From Lunularia cruciata (lineage: Eukaryota; Streptophyta; Marchantiopsida; Lunulariales; Lunulariaceae): DNA of 64,000 bases. Numbering within the stretch: position 1 is the stretch's first letter; every line of letters begins with the position of its first letter. Made by a program: the position numbers and the translations under genes. This document shows, piece by piece, positions 34,393 through 44,955 of this stretch. The notes beneath the pieces are model-generated. The model had not been told where the DNA came from. It was given only the letters and a program-made list of their open reading frames with translations, and searched no databases. The stretch spans positions 39,756,333 through 39,820,332 of the forward strand of contig OX419756.1 in NCBI GenBank assembly GCA_948567375.1, read 5' to 3'.

Positions 34393-34988
34393 TGTAATAC
34401 AAGCAACTAGACATCTTATCTAGAGGTTAAATTGGCTTGGTAATATCTAGAAGGAATTTGTGTACAACAAGCTAGGTAGATTAGACAAAGGTATCACAAA
34501 AAGAGTACTTCTACTAATATGGCAGAAGCCAAACATAGCATGAAAACCTTAGAGCCAATTTTGGAAGCCTAAACATATGAATTAGGCCTTGAAAATAGAA
34601 AGATTTTTTCCCTTAAGGACAAAAGGCTTACCTTCTCTCCCCTATGATTCATCTTGTGAAGAGCTTTCCAATGGTACCTCACTATGTGATTTTGAGCTCC
34701 ATACAAGAAGATTCCCTAAAACTTCCCTTTGGTCAAACCAGTTTGACCAACTAGATAGGACAAGAACTGACATGTCACCTATCCAAACAACTAATCCAAG
34801 GATGAAGTTCATTGAAAAGTCACCAATCCATGTATTTGATCCAAAGGTGGAGCTTCCTTTGAGAGGATCCTCTTTTCTATACAATAAAGAGAAGGTGCTC
34901 CTTTGGGAGATTGTAGGATTGAGTGTGAAACTTGTGTTTTCTCTTGTGTAACTCTCTTGGAGAGTTCTCTTGTCCTTGGAGTATTACA
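34393..34988 (+). repeat. B2 3' LTR
   Basis: 596 bp, TGTAATACAAGC...GTATTACA, with a TATA-like ACAATAAAGAG near 34879. Pairs with 28658-29236. Confidence 0.9.
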
Positions 34989-34993
34989 CATTA

Positions 34994-35860
34994 CCTTTCA
35001 TGAGGTTGGGTTATTATTGGAGTTTGGACTTCATTGGACCTTTATCATTGACTGTGAGACATCATCGGTATGTTTTGGTGATGGTAGAGCACTTTTCCAA
35101 GTGGATTAAGTTAGTGGCATTTCTTGACAAGTCTAGTGAAGGGACGACTTACTTGTTCCTAGATTGGGTTCTCAATCATTTTGGTGCACCAATTGAGGTT
35201 TTGATTGATCAAGGTATACAATTCATGGAAGAGTTTTAGGTCTTGTGTGACAAGGCTTTGATTGATCATTGTACTATCTCCCAAGATCACCCTCAGGTAG
35301 ATGGCTTAATAGAGAGAGTGGTTCAAATAGTGAAGAGAGGATTGTGGAAGTATGGTTTGAAGAAAGGCCACTTGGGAGATTAGGATCTCCAGTTACCTTG
35401 GTTAGCCATGGGCTATTGGTTCAGCCGGCAAGCCTCCTTAGCATCCTTCTATCCTTACTTTCTACTCTATGGACAAGATCTAGATTTACCTATAGCCATT
35501 CCTCAAGATGCTACTATAGTGTTGGACTTGGATGATTCAAATGTATGGATGAGCGCATGTTCTCAATTGGCAGAGATCTTTTGGGAAGTGATGCCGATGG
35601 CCTTTGAGAACTTGGCAATTGCTCAGCATAAGGATACCTTACTTTATGCTACCATTTGAGGAGGAGGTTATAAACCCTTGATCTGTCAATTGCATGATAG
35701 AAAGTGACTATGTATATCTAGAACAAAAAAGCACCAACAACACTTGATGTTTTTGTGGGCCATACTATCTTGAGAGTGTGTGAGGTTTTTCCATCTGGAG
35801 TCCTTGTGTTAGAAGGATGTGATGGTTTTTCTTGGAATAATCATATGCACAATTGTGCAC
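34994..35860 (+). pseudogene. C2 integrase core and C-terminal part
   Basis: Resumes after the B2 TSD. The core keeps SLDFIGP, VLIDQGIQF and GLIERVVQ, so all three catalytic acidic residues (Asp near 35031, Asp near 35209, Glu near 35311) are present, unlike C1 where the Glu is Lys. Stops lie at 35237 and 35382, and a frameshift near 35420 precedes LYGQDLDLP. The C-terminal module reads to NHMHNCAL and is cut by the A3 LTR at 35861, one step before the position of the PHD finger in C1. Confidence 0.85.
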
Positions 35861-36528
35861 TTTGAGCCGGCCTGTAACTCACTCAAGAAAAACCTTTGAT
35901 GGCTATTATGGTAGCACACCATGGACTAAGAAGGCAAGGAATCCCAACACCATCATACTGCTCCAAGGCTAACACTCCAAGACTCAAGACATTGCTCACT
36001 AAAGAACTCAATGAGAGAGAGATAATTGCAAATGAAAGGATGATGAGTACTTCCTTACCCCTTGTTACACCAATGTTACAAAAACCTGGAGTAACTCAAG
36101 TTACTAGGCTAAAAGTCAAGTAAAGTCAAAAAGTATAAGGAATATCCATCCACATGGGCATATTCCACTAAACATGTGATCTTATCTTGACCCAACCACT
36201 AAGTCAAGGATTCTTTCACATGGGCTATCCTTGGACTATAGAAGAATCCAAAACAAAAAGGCTTGCGGGCCCAAGAGTTCTCAACTCTTTCTTCAAAGCC
36301 AAACACCTAGGAATAATACCAAGTCAACACACTAGAATCCAAAATAGTGGTGCTCATCTTTTCCACTTCCTCTAAGGTAAGGTCCACTCTATTTAGCTAT
36401 GACTAAATTTAGCTAATCATGATTAATGTAAAACCATCCTTTATCTCTATATAAATAATATCTCTCAAGTACTTATAATACGAAGATAAATATCACAATA
36501 CCACAAACATGCACAAATGGGTGTTATA
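35861..36528 (-). repeat. A3 3' LTR
   Basis: 668 bp, plus-strand TTTGAGCCGG...GTGTTATA, with both terminal dinucleotides mutated (TG to TT, CA to TA). Polypurine-tract complement TTTACCCCCGGACT follows. The left end abuts C2. Confidence 0.88.
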
Positions 36529-36559
36529 TTTACCCCCGGACTAAGTTTTCACTTTGTCC

Positions 36560-39080
36560 TCAAAGTGAAGGTCTCTCTACCTTCTATGATACATCTTCAA
36601 ATAATCATGGTTAATCCTATCAAAGTGTCTTCTCCCCAACTCCTTGAGATCATATGTGTAATTGCCCCACACCTTCTCCACTATAAAAGGTCCAAAGTAC
36701 TTAGGCAAAAAATTCTTTTGTACTTTCTTGAATTGAATATAATCAAACAACATTACTCTATCACCTTCTTTGAAAGGCTCTACCTTCTTCTTGCATTGCC
36801 TCTTGTTTTAGTTCTCCTTTTTTTTTCCTTTAAGCTTGCTCCACTTGAACCATAGTAATTACTCTTGCCTCTTCCAACTCCATGAGTTGTTCCTTCCTTT
36901 GACTTCTCTTCATCACCTCCTTGTGCTTTCTTCAATCTCCTATGAATGCTTTGGAAGGTAGGAAGATCAAAGTGAATAGGTAGGGTAGACTCAATACCAT
37001 ATACCAATTGGAATAGAGAATATCCGGTGAAAGTCTTCATGGTTGTCCTATACTCCCACAAAACCACATGAATCCTCTTGTCTCAATGATGTTTAGCCCC
37101 CTCCATTTATGCATCTTTTGCCAACATCATGCACAAGGTTTGATTGGTTCTCTCTGCCAAGCTATTGGAATTTGGCTTATAGGATATAGTTCCTCTATGT
37201 GTGATAGAGAAATGTTGTAGCATGGATGTAGTGATGCTTCTTGTAAACTCTCTTCCTCTATCAAAAACCAACTCCAAAGGGCATCAAAACCTAGTGATAA
37301 TGCATTCATAAAGAAATCTACCAACTTCATCTTCATTCTTGTCCCTCAATGGTCTAGCCTCAATCCACTTGGTAAGGTAATTAGTAACTACCACAATGTA
37401 CTAATTGTCCCTTGGAATTCTATTGAGAGGACCTACAAAATCAATTCACTACTTCTCAAAAGGTCCTAGAAAATGGAATTGATCTTGTGGTGGAGTGGAT
37501 GTAGAATTTCTAGCAAAAGCTTGACAAACATGACAAGTTTTGCAATAATCAAGACAATCCTTGAAAATCTCTCTCCAATGGTAAGTTGCATCTAGAATCT
37601 TGAAAGTAGTCACCTTTCCTGCAAAGTGTTCTCCACATACTCAACCTTCATGAAACTCCTTTATGAGTAAGATAGACTATTCCTTACCCAATGCTCTTTG
37701 AAGTAGCCCATTTGGTTATATCCACTATAACCATCCCCAAAACTATACCTCTCATGACTTGCAACCTCCTCCAAGATCTCATCAATGAATGGTAATGGGT
37801 TGTAGTCCTTCTTGGTAACAACATTGAGCTTCTTGTAATCCGTACATACTCAAAGCTTGCCATTCTTTTTCTTCACAATCACAATCGGAGACACCCATTC
37901 TGAATTCTCCACCTCAAAGATAAATCTAGCCTCCTTGAGCTAATCAATCTCCTCCTTCACAACCAAAGATATGGTGGTCTGATGCAACATTGCTTTGGCG
38001 GATTGGTCATGCATGTGACTCCACCTCTATCTTGTGCTCGTCCAAGGTGACTTCCTTCAAATCCTTGTAACTGAAAGCAAAAACATGGATGACTTGCTGA
38101 AAATCTCCTCAAATCTCACCTTCTCCTCCTGGGTAACATTTGGGCCATACTTGAGTGTAGCTAACCTTCTCTCTACCTCCTGAATTGTCAATGGTGATTT
38201 ATCTGGGTCCTTCAAAACCTCTAGCTTAGATGAAAAATCCATAGCACACAAGGGATACACATCTGAATCCGATTCAGATTTATCCTCCTCCATGGAAGTC
38301 TCCTCCTCCATGCTTTGTCCGCACTTGAAGCTCCTTCTTTAGAATCTGATTCCCAATAATCAGAAGATGGTGTATCTAAATGTGAAGTGTTGGTGGTGTT
38401 AGTCATAGGAACTGTTACTCTATGGTTTGATGGCCCAATCCTCAAGTACCCTTTGTGCCATCGATCAGTCATGCGGGCTGCCCTCAACCATGGCCTCCCA
38501 AGAAGTAAGTCATAGCTTGAAGACTTGGAAGAATCCTTCAAGACTTGGAAACTCATGAGATTTTGAACTCTCATAACTGAAACTACCACTTTATCTATCA
38601 CTCCTATTGGTCAAACTTGTTGCTTGTTTGCCATGCTCACCATGAATGTTGAAGGTCTTGAGTGTATCATACCCAACTTCTTCATCAGCCTTTCTTACAT
38701 GGCATTCATTGCTGATCCTCCATCAACCAATGCATCCTTGATGTTGTGACCATTTACTCTCACATCAATCTTGGAGGCATATTTATAAGCCTCTCATGAT
38801 GCTTGTTTGGCATCCACTACTCCCATTGATACTAGAACTTTTGTCTTCTTCTTCCTCTTGCTCCTTGTAGAACTCAAACCACCTCTAAGCTCCTTTCTCA
38901 AAGTAGGATTCAAAGCAATCAATTGGCCCATTGTGATGTTAGCCTTGTGACTACTAATATCCTCCAACCCATTGTAGTTCCATTTTTGCTTTGAGATCAA
39001 GAAGTCCTCCATCCCCAACTTCTTCCTTGGATTCTTTGTTGTTGATGGTGTTGAGGTGTGAGTGCTCCTAGTAGTGCTCA
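36560..39080 (-). pseudogene. A3 pol/gag remnant
   Basis: Minus-strand remnant. Integrase parts include ALWEYRTTMK-like sequence near 37060 and an HVCQAFARK-like segment near 37530. A junction near 37711 joins the RH/IN linker to the middle of RT (GYSGYNQ). RT N-terminus, acidic linker (38057-38311) and protease (near 38720) follow with multiple stops and frameshifts. Sequence near 38800-39070 matches the gag C-terminal segment GMEDFLISKQ, then jumps to the leader at about 39080. RT catalytic sequence and RNase H are absent. Confidence 0.8.
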
Positions 39081-39119
39081 TGGATAGTTTATCCATAACT
39101 TGAAAGATTATCTCTGTCA

Positions 39120-39341
39120 CTAATCTTGAGAACTAGCTGATGAAAGTGGTAGTATTTTTGTAGCTATATGAAGACTCTCTCCAAGATCCTTCACCAAAGT
39201 CTCCAAAAGTGTTTTTACTCCAATACATTCATGTCCTTTTGGAAGTCCTTCCACTCTACAAACCTCACACAACTCTTTGGTCTTAGATCTTCTCCTTCCC
39301 AATCTTGGTGAAGAAGGTCCAACATGCAAACCCAAGTCAAG
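39120..39341 (-). pseudogene. A3 ORF0, C-terminal part
   Basis: Matches the C-terminal ~73 residues of the A-family upstream ORF: LDLGLHVGPSSPRLG, CEVCRVEGLPKGHEC and the terminal SASSQD. The N-terminal half with the zinc knuckle is not found across the E insertion. Confidence 0.75.
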
Positions 39342-39746
39342 TGTAACAATATGGAGTTTAGCAATGTAGTTAGTAAAGCTAACAAAGTAGAGAATAAGCA
39401 AAATTAGCCTTGAATATTCTAGAAGCATCTAGAAAGCTTCTTGGGAAGCTTCCCAACTAGTTAACTTGTGCCCTAAGCAGGTAGCTTCTAGAAGCTTCTA
39501 ATTAGCTTAGCTTGCACGCCAAGTAGGCGGCTTCTAGAAGGAAGCTTCTTGAGAAGCTTCCTAGTTAACTTGGCTTGCACAGAGCGGCTTGAGGAAGCTT
39601 CTTGAGAACCTTCTCAAGGGCTTTGTATGCTACCTATACATAACAAAGCCAAAGCTCATGCTAGGCATTTGGAGTTTTCCCTCATTCAAGCATACCAATG
39701 TGAGCTTCCATTCTCCTATTTCTCTCCTCAGTCTTGGTCTTTTACA
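39342..39746 (+). repeat. E 5' LTR
   Basis: 405 bp, TGTAACAATATGGAG...CTTTTACA. U3 is packed with GAAnnTTC/TTCnnGAA units between 39412 and 39613. Pairs with 44542-44955. Confidence 0.9.
39412..39613 (+). promoter_or_regulatory. Heat-shock-element-like array in E U3
   Basis: Perfect three-unit elements: GAAtaTTCtaGAA at 39412-39424 (continuing to 39434 with one mismatch) and TTCtaGAAgcTTC at 39486-39498. Two-unit elements: TTCtaGAA 39532-39539, GAAgcTTC 39541-39548, GAAgcTTC 39553-39560, GAAgcTTC 39594-39601 and GAAccTTC 39606-39613. The heat-shock factor consensus is nGAAnnTTCnnGAAn. The 3' LTR has a degraded version. The heat-induced retrotransposon ONSEN has such elements in its LTR. Function here is inferred. 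Confidence 0.6.
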
Positions 39747-39768
39747 TTAGTATCAAAGCAAGAATGGG

Positions 39769-40023
39769 ATGGATGGAATTTATGGACCACCAAATCCACT
39801 TCCGCCAAACCATTGGGATTTTTATGTCCAAATATTACCCAAGCATCATTTCACACAATTCATCACCTCGCGCTTTGGGCATGATTTTTTGCATATGATC
39901 ACCGTGTTTGAGGAACCCTTGATACTTCCGATAGTACCTTATGGAGAACGGTGGACGTGGAGAATAGTGGATGTGTTGTATCTATGTGTTAATCAATTAG
40001 ATAATTTGAGAGTAGTGGAATAG
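39769..40023 (+). CDS. Leader ORF of E (84 aa)
   Basis: 84-codon ORF between the primer site and gag, starting MDGIYGPPNPLPPNH at 39769. The core FTQFITSRFGHDFLHMIT...LPIVPYGERW matches the B leader ORFs (FGAEFMDKVMN...LPVVIYDREW and FGEEYYQRVIA...VPIV) and, more weakly, the A leader ORF. The NPLP motif near its start is shared with the second B ORF. No known domain comes to mind. It is still open although the E gag and pol are broken. It ends 11 bp before the gag ATG (40034). Confidence 0.6.
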   Translation: MDGIYGPPNPLPPNHWDFYVQILPKHHFTQFITSRFGHDFLHMITVFEEPLILPIVPYGERWTWRIVDVLYLCVNQLDNLRVVE

Positions 40024-40033
40024 AGTAGTAGCT

Positions 40034-40940
40034 ATGGCGGTAATATCAAACATTATCCTTGCAATACAACAACAAATCGAGCATCTTACTTGATTGTTGG
40101 ATGAACAAGACAAACAACGACAAGAACATATAGAGAGAGAGCACCAATTCAAGATAGAGAAGATTACATTTGATTTCTGGAACCCAAGGTGTTTGAAGGT
40201 AAGAATCTTCCATGCATAGTGGAGAATTTTGGGTTTGACTGCAAACTTTACTTTGAAGCCACCAATCTTCAAGATGAGCGGAAACAAATTCTCTTGGCTT
40301 CTAGCCTATTGGATGGTGTGGCAAAACTTTGGTGGTGATTCCATGTGGAGCAAGCTAAATGATAGATTGTTGCACCAATTTTGACATGGGTAGAATTCAA
40401 GGATGCAATACTTGGTCGATTTCAAACTATAAATGCCACCCAAGCCACATGAGATAAATTGGCGGAGTTGAAGCAAATTGGCTCAATAAGGAGTTACAAC
40501 AAAAAATTTTAGAACATCATCATGCAAATTCCAAATATCCAAGAAAGTGAAGTTTTGGATCAATTTGTGCAAGGATTGAAGTCACAAACCAAATTGGAGG
40601 TGACCATGTAGGAGCCACAAAACATAGAAGAAGCCATGAAATTGGCTGAGCGTTTTGATTCCTTGGTTGTGACATTTTGGTCTCGACCTCAATCTACACA
40701 AAACCTACTAGTACACTATGCACAAGTGGAAGAATCGGTACCAATGGAGATTGATGCTATCCAATGGAGACCACTTGGTACAGCAAATAGAGAAAGATTG
40801 CAACAAAATAGAAGTTGTTGTTATTGTCACCAAGTTGGACATTGCATTGTTGAATGTCCACTTAGGAATGGGTGATCTTGACAAGTTACCCAAATGGAGT
40901 TTGTGGAATAGAATGATGAGGGAAACAAAGAATCCCAATA
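40034..40940 (+). pseudogene. E gag (decayed)
   Basis: Starts MAVISNIILAIQQQI at 40034. The capsid region shows LASSLLDGVAKLWW-like sequence near 40290 and YNKKF near 40498, with stops where Trp or Glu is expected. The C-terminal zinc knuckle is complete: CCYCHQVGHCIVEC near 40816 (C-x2-C-x4-H-x4-C). Frameshifts separate the pieces. Gag would form the particle and bind RNA. Confidence 0.75.
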
Positions 40941-41004
40941 GGAGATTTTGAGCCGCCTATTGGGAGCTTGATTAGTTCCAATGGGATTGAAGGCTAGACC
41001 TATA

Positions 41005-43860
41005 CAAGTTTGCTTCACTTGCAAGGTACGATATCTAATTGGAGTTGTAGGATTTTGGTTGATTCTGGAAGTTTAGAGAATTGCATGTCTATGCAAGTAG
41101 CAAAGGAATTGGGTATTCCTATCAAGCTAGTGATTGGAAGTAGATTGATGATGGCGGATGGTAGACAAGGTTTTGCATTCCTAAACCTCACATCCTATTA
41201 CCTTCAAGATTGGGAATGAGTATTTAGAGTGTATGAGGTTTGTAGTGGCATCTTTACACTATAATATTATTCTAGGTCTACCTTGGCTTGAACGTCATAA
41301 GGTTCAATTTAATTGGAATTGACAACAAATTCAAGTACAACACCAAGGTAGGAATTTCTGACTAGGTTGTCTAGCACCTCTGAGTAAGACACCTAAGAAT
41401 AGTCAGTTCCAAGATCGGAAGTTTGTCAATAAGGTAGCCATAGAGCAAACCTTGAAGAAAGATGAGTCCCAAGATGGGAAGTTTACCAAGAAGGCAACCA
41501 TAGAGCAAGCTTAGACGAGAGATTAGTCCCTAGAAGGGAAGTAGCCATAGAGCAAGCTTTAGAGGAAGATAAGTCTGTATTCACGGTGTGGATCAAGCAG
41601 ATTGCACAAGAACAATCTAAGGAGGGCCAAGAGCCTCATCAAGCAATGGTTGATTGGATAGTTCAGGAGTTTGCGGACATGTTTCCAGATGATCTGCCAA
41701 AGAGATTACACTCCGATCAAGGTATGCCCTTCAAGATCAAGTTATTGCCAAGGAGTACTCCAGTGAGTAGACTAATCTATCGGCTCTCACCAAAGGAGTT
41801 GGATGAAGTTGCGGAAAACACTTATAGAGTTGTTGGAGAAGGACTTCATACAACATAGTACCTCTCCTTGGGGAGCACCAGTACTATTTGTTCCAAAGAA
41901 GGATGGAGGACTTCATTTTTGTATTGATTATCGTGGGCTCAATAAGCAAACCGTGAAGAATGCATATCCCTTACCTTGGATTGATGACTTGCTTGATCAA
42001 CTAAGTGGAGCACACTACTTTTCCAAGTTGGATCTTTGCAACGGCTATTGGCAAAATCCTATTGATAAAGAGAATGTGCAAAAGATTGCCTTTTGCACAA
42101 GGGATGGGCATTTCGAGTGGAGAGTTCTACCTTTTGGACTCACTAATGCTCCAACGATCTTCATGAATCAGATGCATTGGGTGCTGGATGAACTATTGGA
42201 TCGGTCCGTGGTGGTGTTCTTGGATGATATCTTAATCTATGGTAAGATAGAGGTAAAACACATGAATCATGTGCAAGAAGTCCTAAGACGACTACAACAA
42301 TGGAAATTTTACTGCAAGAAGTCAAAATGTGCCTTTTGGCATAAGGAGGTTACCTTCTTAGGTCATAAGATCTCATCAGAGGGGATCAAGATGGAAGAAG
42401 AAAAAATCAAGGCCATTATTGATTGGCCTACTCCCAAAAGGATACTATAGAAGTATGCACATTCAATGGATTGGCCAGTTTTTACCAACGGTTCATCCAC
42501 TATAATGCTCATGTGGCCGCACCATTGACCAATCTCTTGGGGAAGAACTTGAGCTTTCAATGGACCAACAAGGACAAGGAAGCATTCCAAAAGCTGAAAC
42601 ATATGGTGTCTTTAAGACCAATTTTTCAACCATATGATCCTCAACTACCATATATGGTTGATTTTGATGCTTCTAACTTTGCAATTGGAGCCGTGTTGCA
42701 ACAAGAATTCATAGATGGATTGCATCCCATTGCCTTTGTGTCTCACATACTAAATATAGTGAAAAAGAATTACTCTTCTCAAGATCAAGAACAACTAGCA
42801 ATGGTATATGACACCAAGGTATGGAGACATTATCTCTTGGAGAAACAAGTGGTCATGCAAATTGATCACAAGTCCTTACAAACATTTGGAACACATGAAG
42901 AGTTGCCATCATTGATGAGAAGAACAACTATAGTTGTTTGATATCAAACTTGAGTATAAACTTGCTTGGTTCCATGTCATCCTTGATGCCCTATCATGAT
43001 GACCTAATTTGAAGTCTCTTCCTTCCATCATGGCGGCAATTACGATAGTATTAGTTGACTCCAAAGTCCAAACTGAGTTTAGGATAGCTCTACAACAAGA
43101 TCCATTTTTCTGATAGTACAAGGTTGTCTCACAACATGCAACAAGGAGCATAACACCTTCTCCTACAAGGAAGACCTTCTATTTTGTGAGAATCAGATTT
43201 ATGTTCCAGGCAATGGTGATCTCTGGCTTGTGTGCCTCCAAGAAGCCCATGACTTACCAATTGCTGGTCACATGGCTGTGGAAAAGACCTTGGGTAACCT
43301 TCAACGCCAATGGTGGTGGCCCAACATGACACAAGATGTTCAAGAGTTTGTCTAATTGTGTGAGAGCTGCCAATGCAGCAAGGCCAACAATTAGAAACCA
43401 AGTGGACTTTGTCAACCACTTCCCATTCCATCTACTTGATGGGAACATGTGAGCTTGGATATCATCACATCCTTACCTAAGACAAAGCAAGGTCATATAG
43501 CGATTGTGGTGTTTGTGGATAAGCTTAGTAAGAAAATCCATTTGGCACCAACCTTTGATACTATGAATGCTCTAACATTAGCGTAGATCTACTTCAGTAA
43601 TGTATTCAAGCATCATGGGATGCCATGTGTACTCATCTTCGATCATGATCCTTGCTTCATTGGAAATTTTTGGCAAGCACTCTTCCACATACTCGGCACC
43701 AAGCTTATTTTATCCACAATCTATCATCCTCAAATTGATGGGCAAATAGAATGCACAAATTTCACCTTGGAGGATATGCTTTGTGCCTTTTGGCAATGTT
43801 CACCATACCAATTGGGATTAATGTCTTACAGTTGTAGAATTTACTTATAATAATTCCAAG
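41005..43860 (+). pseudogene. E pol: protease, RT, RNase H, integrase (decayed)
   Basis: Protease ILVDSGSLENCM near 41050 keeps DSG. RT spans about 41800-42450 with [31 protein letters not shown] and [12 protein letters not shown] (catalytic pair near 42220). RNase H follows (VDFDASNFAIGAV near 42658, QIDHKSLQTF near 42860). Integrase shows LPIAGHMAVEKTLG near 43250, CESCQCSKAN near 43360, SLDIITSLP near 43455 and FDHDPCFIGNFW near 43636, with GQIECTN carrying the third acidic residue near 43741. Stops and frameshifts occur at 41219, 41858, 42450 and later. Confidence 0.85.
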
Positions 43861-44335
43861 CAGGCAAGAACCAGATTTTCTTCTTTCTTTCTTAATTTTG
43901 GCCAAGATCCACTTGTTCCAAATTCCTTTCTTGCTCCTCTTCCATCTCATGTCCCTCATACTTCAACCTTCTTAACCACCATATCTCAATCCCTCCAACA
44001 AGCCAAATCTCACCTCCTTGTTGCTCAGAATTGTTAGAAACAATATGCAGACCACCATCGTTGTGATCTAACCTTTAAAATTGGTGATAAAGTCATGCTA
44101 TCCTCTAGAAACCTACCTCTCCCGCTTGATACCTGATTTTGTAAACTCGCCCCTAATTGGATAGAACCCTTTGATATCACCCAAATCATCTCTCTTGTTG
44201 CTTATCAACTTGCTTTACCTTGTCATATGCACATCCACCCTATCTTTCATATTTCCAAGTTGAAACCCTTTGTTTCTAACCCATCTTCTTTTTCCTCTTG
44301 TGTCTAACCTCCTCCTCCTCCTCCGTCCCTATCAA

Positions 44336-44533
44336 TGATCATGAGGAGTAGAGAGTTGATCGTATCTTTGTGTGTCGCCACATTCAATGAGAATACAGAT
44401 AATATACATAGTACAAGGTCCTTTGGAAAGGGTATCCCCTTTGGAAAGGGTATCCCCTTCATGATGCCACATAAGAACCTCTTTCTTACCTCCAGAATGC
44501 ACAAACGGCCATCCAAGAGTTTGAAGCTTCATT
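44336..44533 (+). pseudogene. E chromodomain remnant with duplicated WKGYP
   Basis: In one frame from about 44336 the sequence reads RVDRIFVCRHI, then KVLWKGYPLWKGYPLHDAT, and AQTAIQEFEASL near 44490. This is the C-terminal chromodomain of chromoviruses, which binds methylated H3 tails. Six codons including WKGYP are present twice because of the 18-bp tandem repeat, and several stops replace Trp and Gln or Arg codons. The pol module before it ends in a TCC repeat (44309-44324). Confidence 0.7.
44421..44456 (+). repeat. 18-bp perfect tandem duplication in E chromodomain
   Basis: CTTTGGAAAGGGTATCCC at 44421-44438 is repeated exactly at 44439-44456. The repeat is in frame and doubles the WKGYP motif. 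Confidence 0.95.
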
Positions 44534-44541
44534 GAGGAATA

Positions 44542-44955
44542 TGTAACAATATGGAGTTTAGCAACACAATTAGTAAGGCTAATGAAGTAGAGAGTAAGCC
44601 AAATTAGCCTAGAATACTCTAGAAGTGTCTAGGAAGATTCTTGGGAAGCTTACTAGCTAACTTAACTTGCACTTCAAGTAGGTAGCTTCTAGAAGGAAGC
44701 TTTTAGAAGCTTCCAACTATCTTAGCTTGCATGCCAAGTAGGCGGCTTCTAGAAAGAAGCTTCTTGAGAAGGTTACGGGTTAACTTGGGTTTCACTCTAA
44801 GAAAGTGGTTGAAGGAAGCTTCTCAAGAGCCTTGTATGTTCCCTATAAATACCAAAGCCAAAGCTCATACTGGGCATTTGGAGTTTTCCTAAATTCAAGT
44901 ATCCCAATGTGATCTTCCATTCTCCTATTTCTCTCCTTGGTCTTGGTTTTTTACA
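44542..44955 (+). repeat. E 3' LTR
   Basis: 414 bp, TGTAACAATATGGAG...TTTTTTACA. It has a degraded heat-shock-like cluster at 44687-44713 (TTCtaGAA, then GAAgcTTTtaGAAgcTTC) and at 44747-44763, and a well-formed TATA box CTATAAATACC near 44842 downstream of it. Confidence 0.9.

Larger units (their letters stand above)
28658..34988 (+). mobile_element. B2, full-length decayed chromovirus
   Basis: Plus-strand B-family element with a 5' LTR at 28658-29236, primer site TGGTATTAGAG at 29238-29248, leader ORFs, gag, pol with chromodomain, polypurine tract AAAAGGGGGAGG at 34379-34390 and 3' LTR at 34393-34988. The TSD CATTA is at 28653-28657 and 34989-34993. It lies in C2 integrase. Both LTRs are shorter than the B1 LTRs, and they differ from each other clearly more than the B1 pair does. 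No pol frame is intact. Confidence 0.93.
23694..35860 (+). mobile_element. Ty3/gypsy element C2 with methyltransferase domain, interrupted
   Basis: Second, decayed C-family copy on the plus strand. It starts with about 120 bp of LTR (23694-23815), then internal coding sequence without a recognisable gag, a cytosine-5 methyltransferase domain (24249-26320), RT (about 26820-27420), RNase H (about 27690-28100) and integrase (about 28150-28657, resuming at 34994). It hosts B3 at 24427-25586 (TSD CCAGA) and B2 at 28658-34988 (TSD CATTA), and is cut at 35861 by A3. Its 3' end and LTR are not in the window. The segment 23816-24200 is internal sequence with only short frames. Confidence 0.8.
35861..39341 (-). 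mobile_element. A3, internally deleted A-family element
   Basis: Minus-strand A copy with its 3' LTR at 35861-36528, integrase (36570-37710), a deletion junction near 37711 that removes RNase H and most of RT, then the RT N-terminus, protease and late gag (37712-39080), a second deletion near 39080 that removes most of gag, and ORF0 (39120-39341). It is cut at 39341 by element E, and its 5' LTR is not present on the other side. Confidence 0.85.
39342..44955 (+). mobile_element. Ty3/gypsy chromovirus E
   Basis: Plus-strand element with LTRs at 39342-39746 and 44542-44955, a degenerate tRNA-iMet primer site (TTAGTATCAAAGC from 39747), a leader ORF, gag with zinc knuckle, pol and a degraded chromodomain. 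It lies between A3 and A4, but the flanks (TCAAG at left, CCTCC at right) do not match, and the A sequences on its two sides come from different parts of the A element. A rearrangement has therefore removed the original TSD. LTR divergence is high, so it is old. Confidence 0.88.

Noticed and set aside
39411-39620. E LTR motif cluster as a restriction-site-like or tandem-repeat artefact
   Set aside because: The GAA/TTC units occur with different spacers and surroundings along 200 bp, so they are not copies of one simple tandem repeat. They are kept as a finding.
44309-44324. TCC repeat as a functional polyproline linker
   Set aside because: The frame before and after it differs in this decayed copy, so coding significance cannot be shown.
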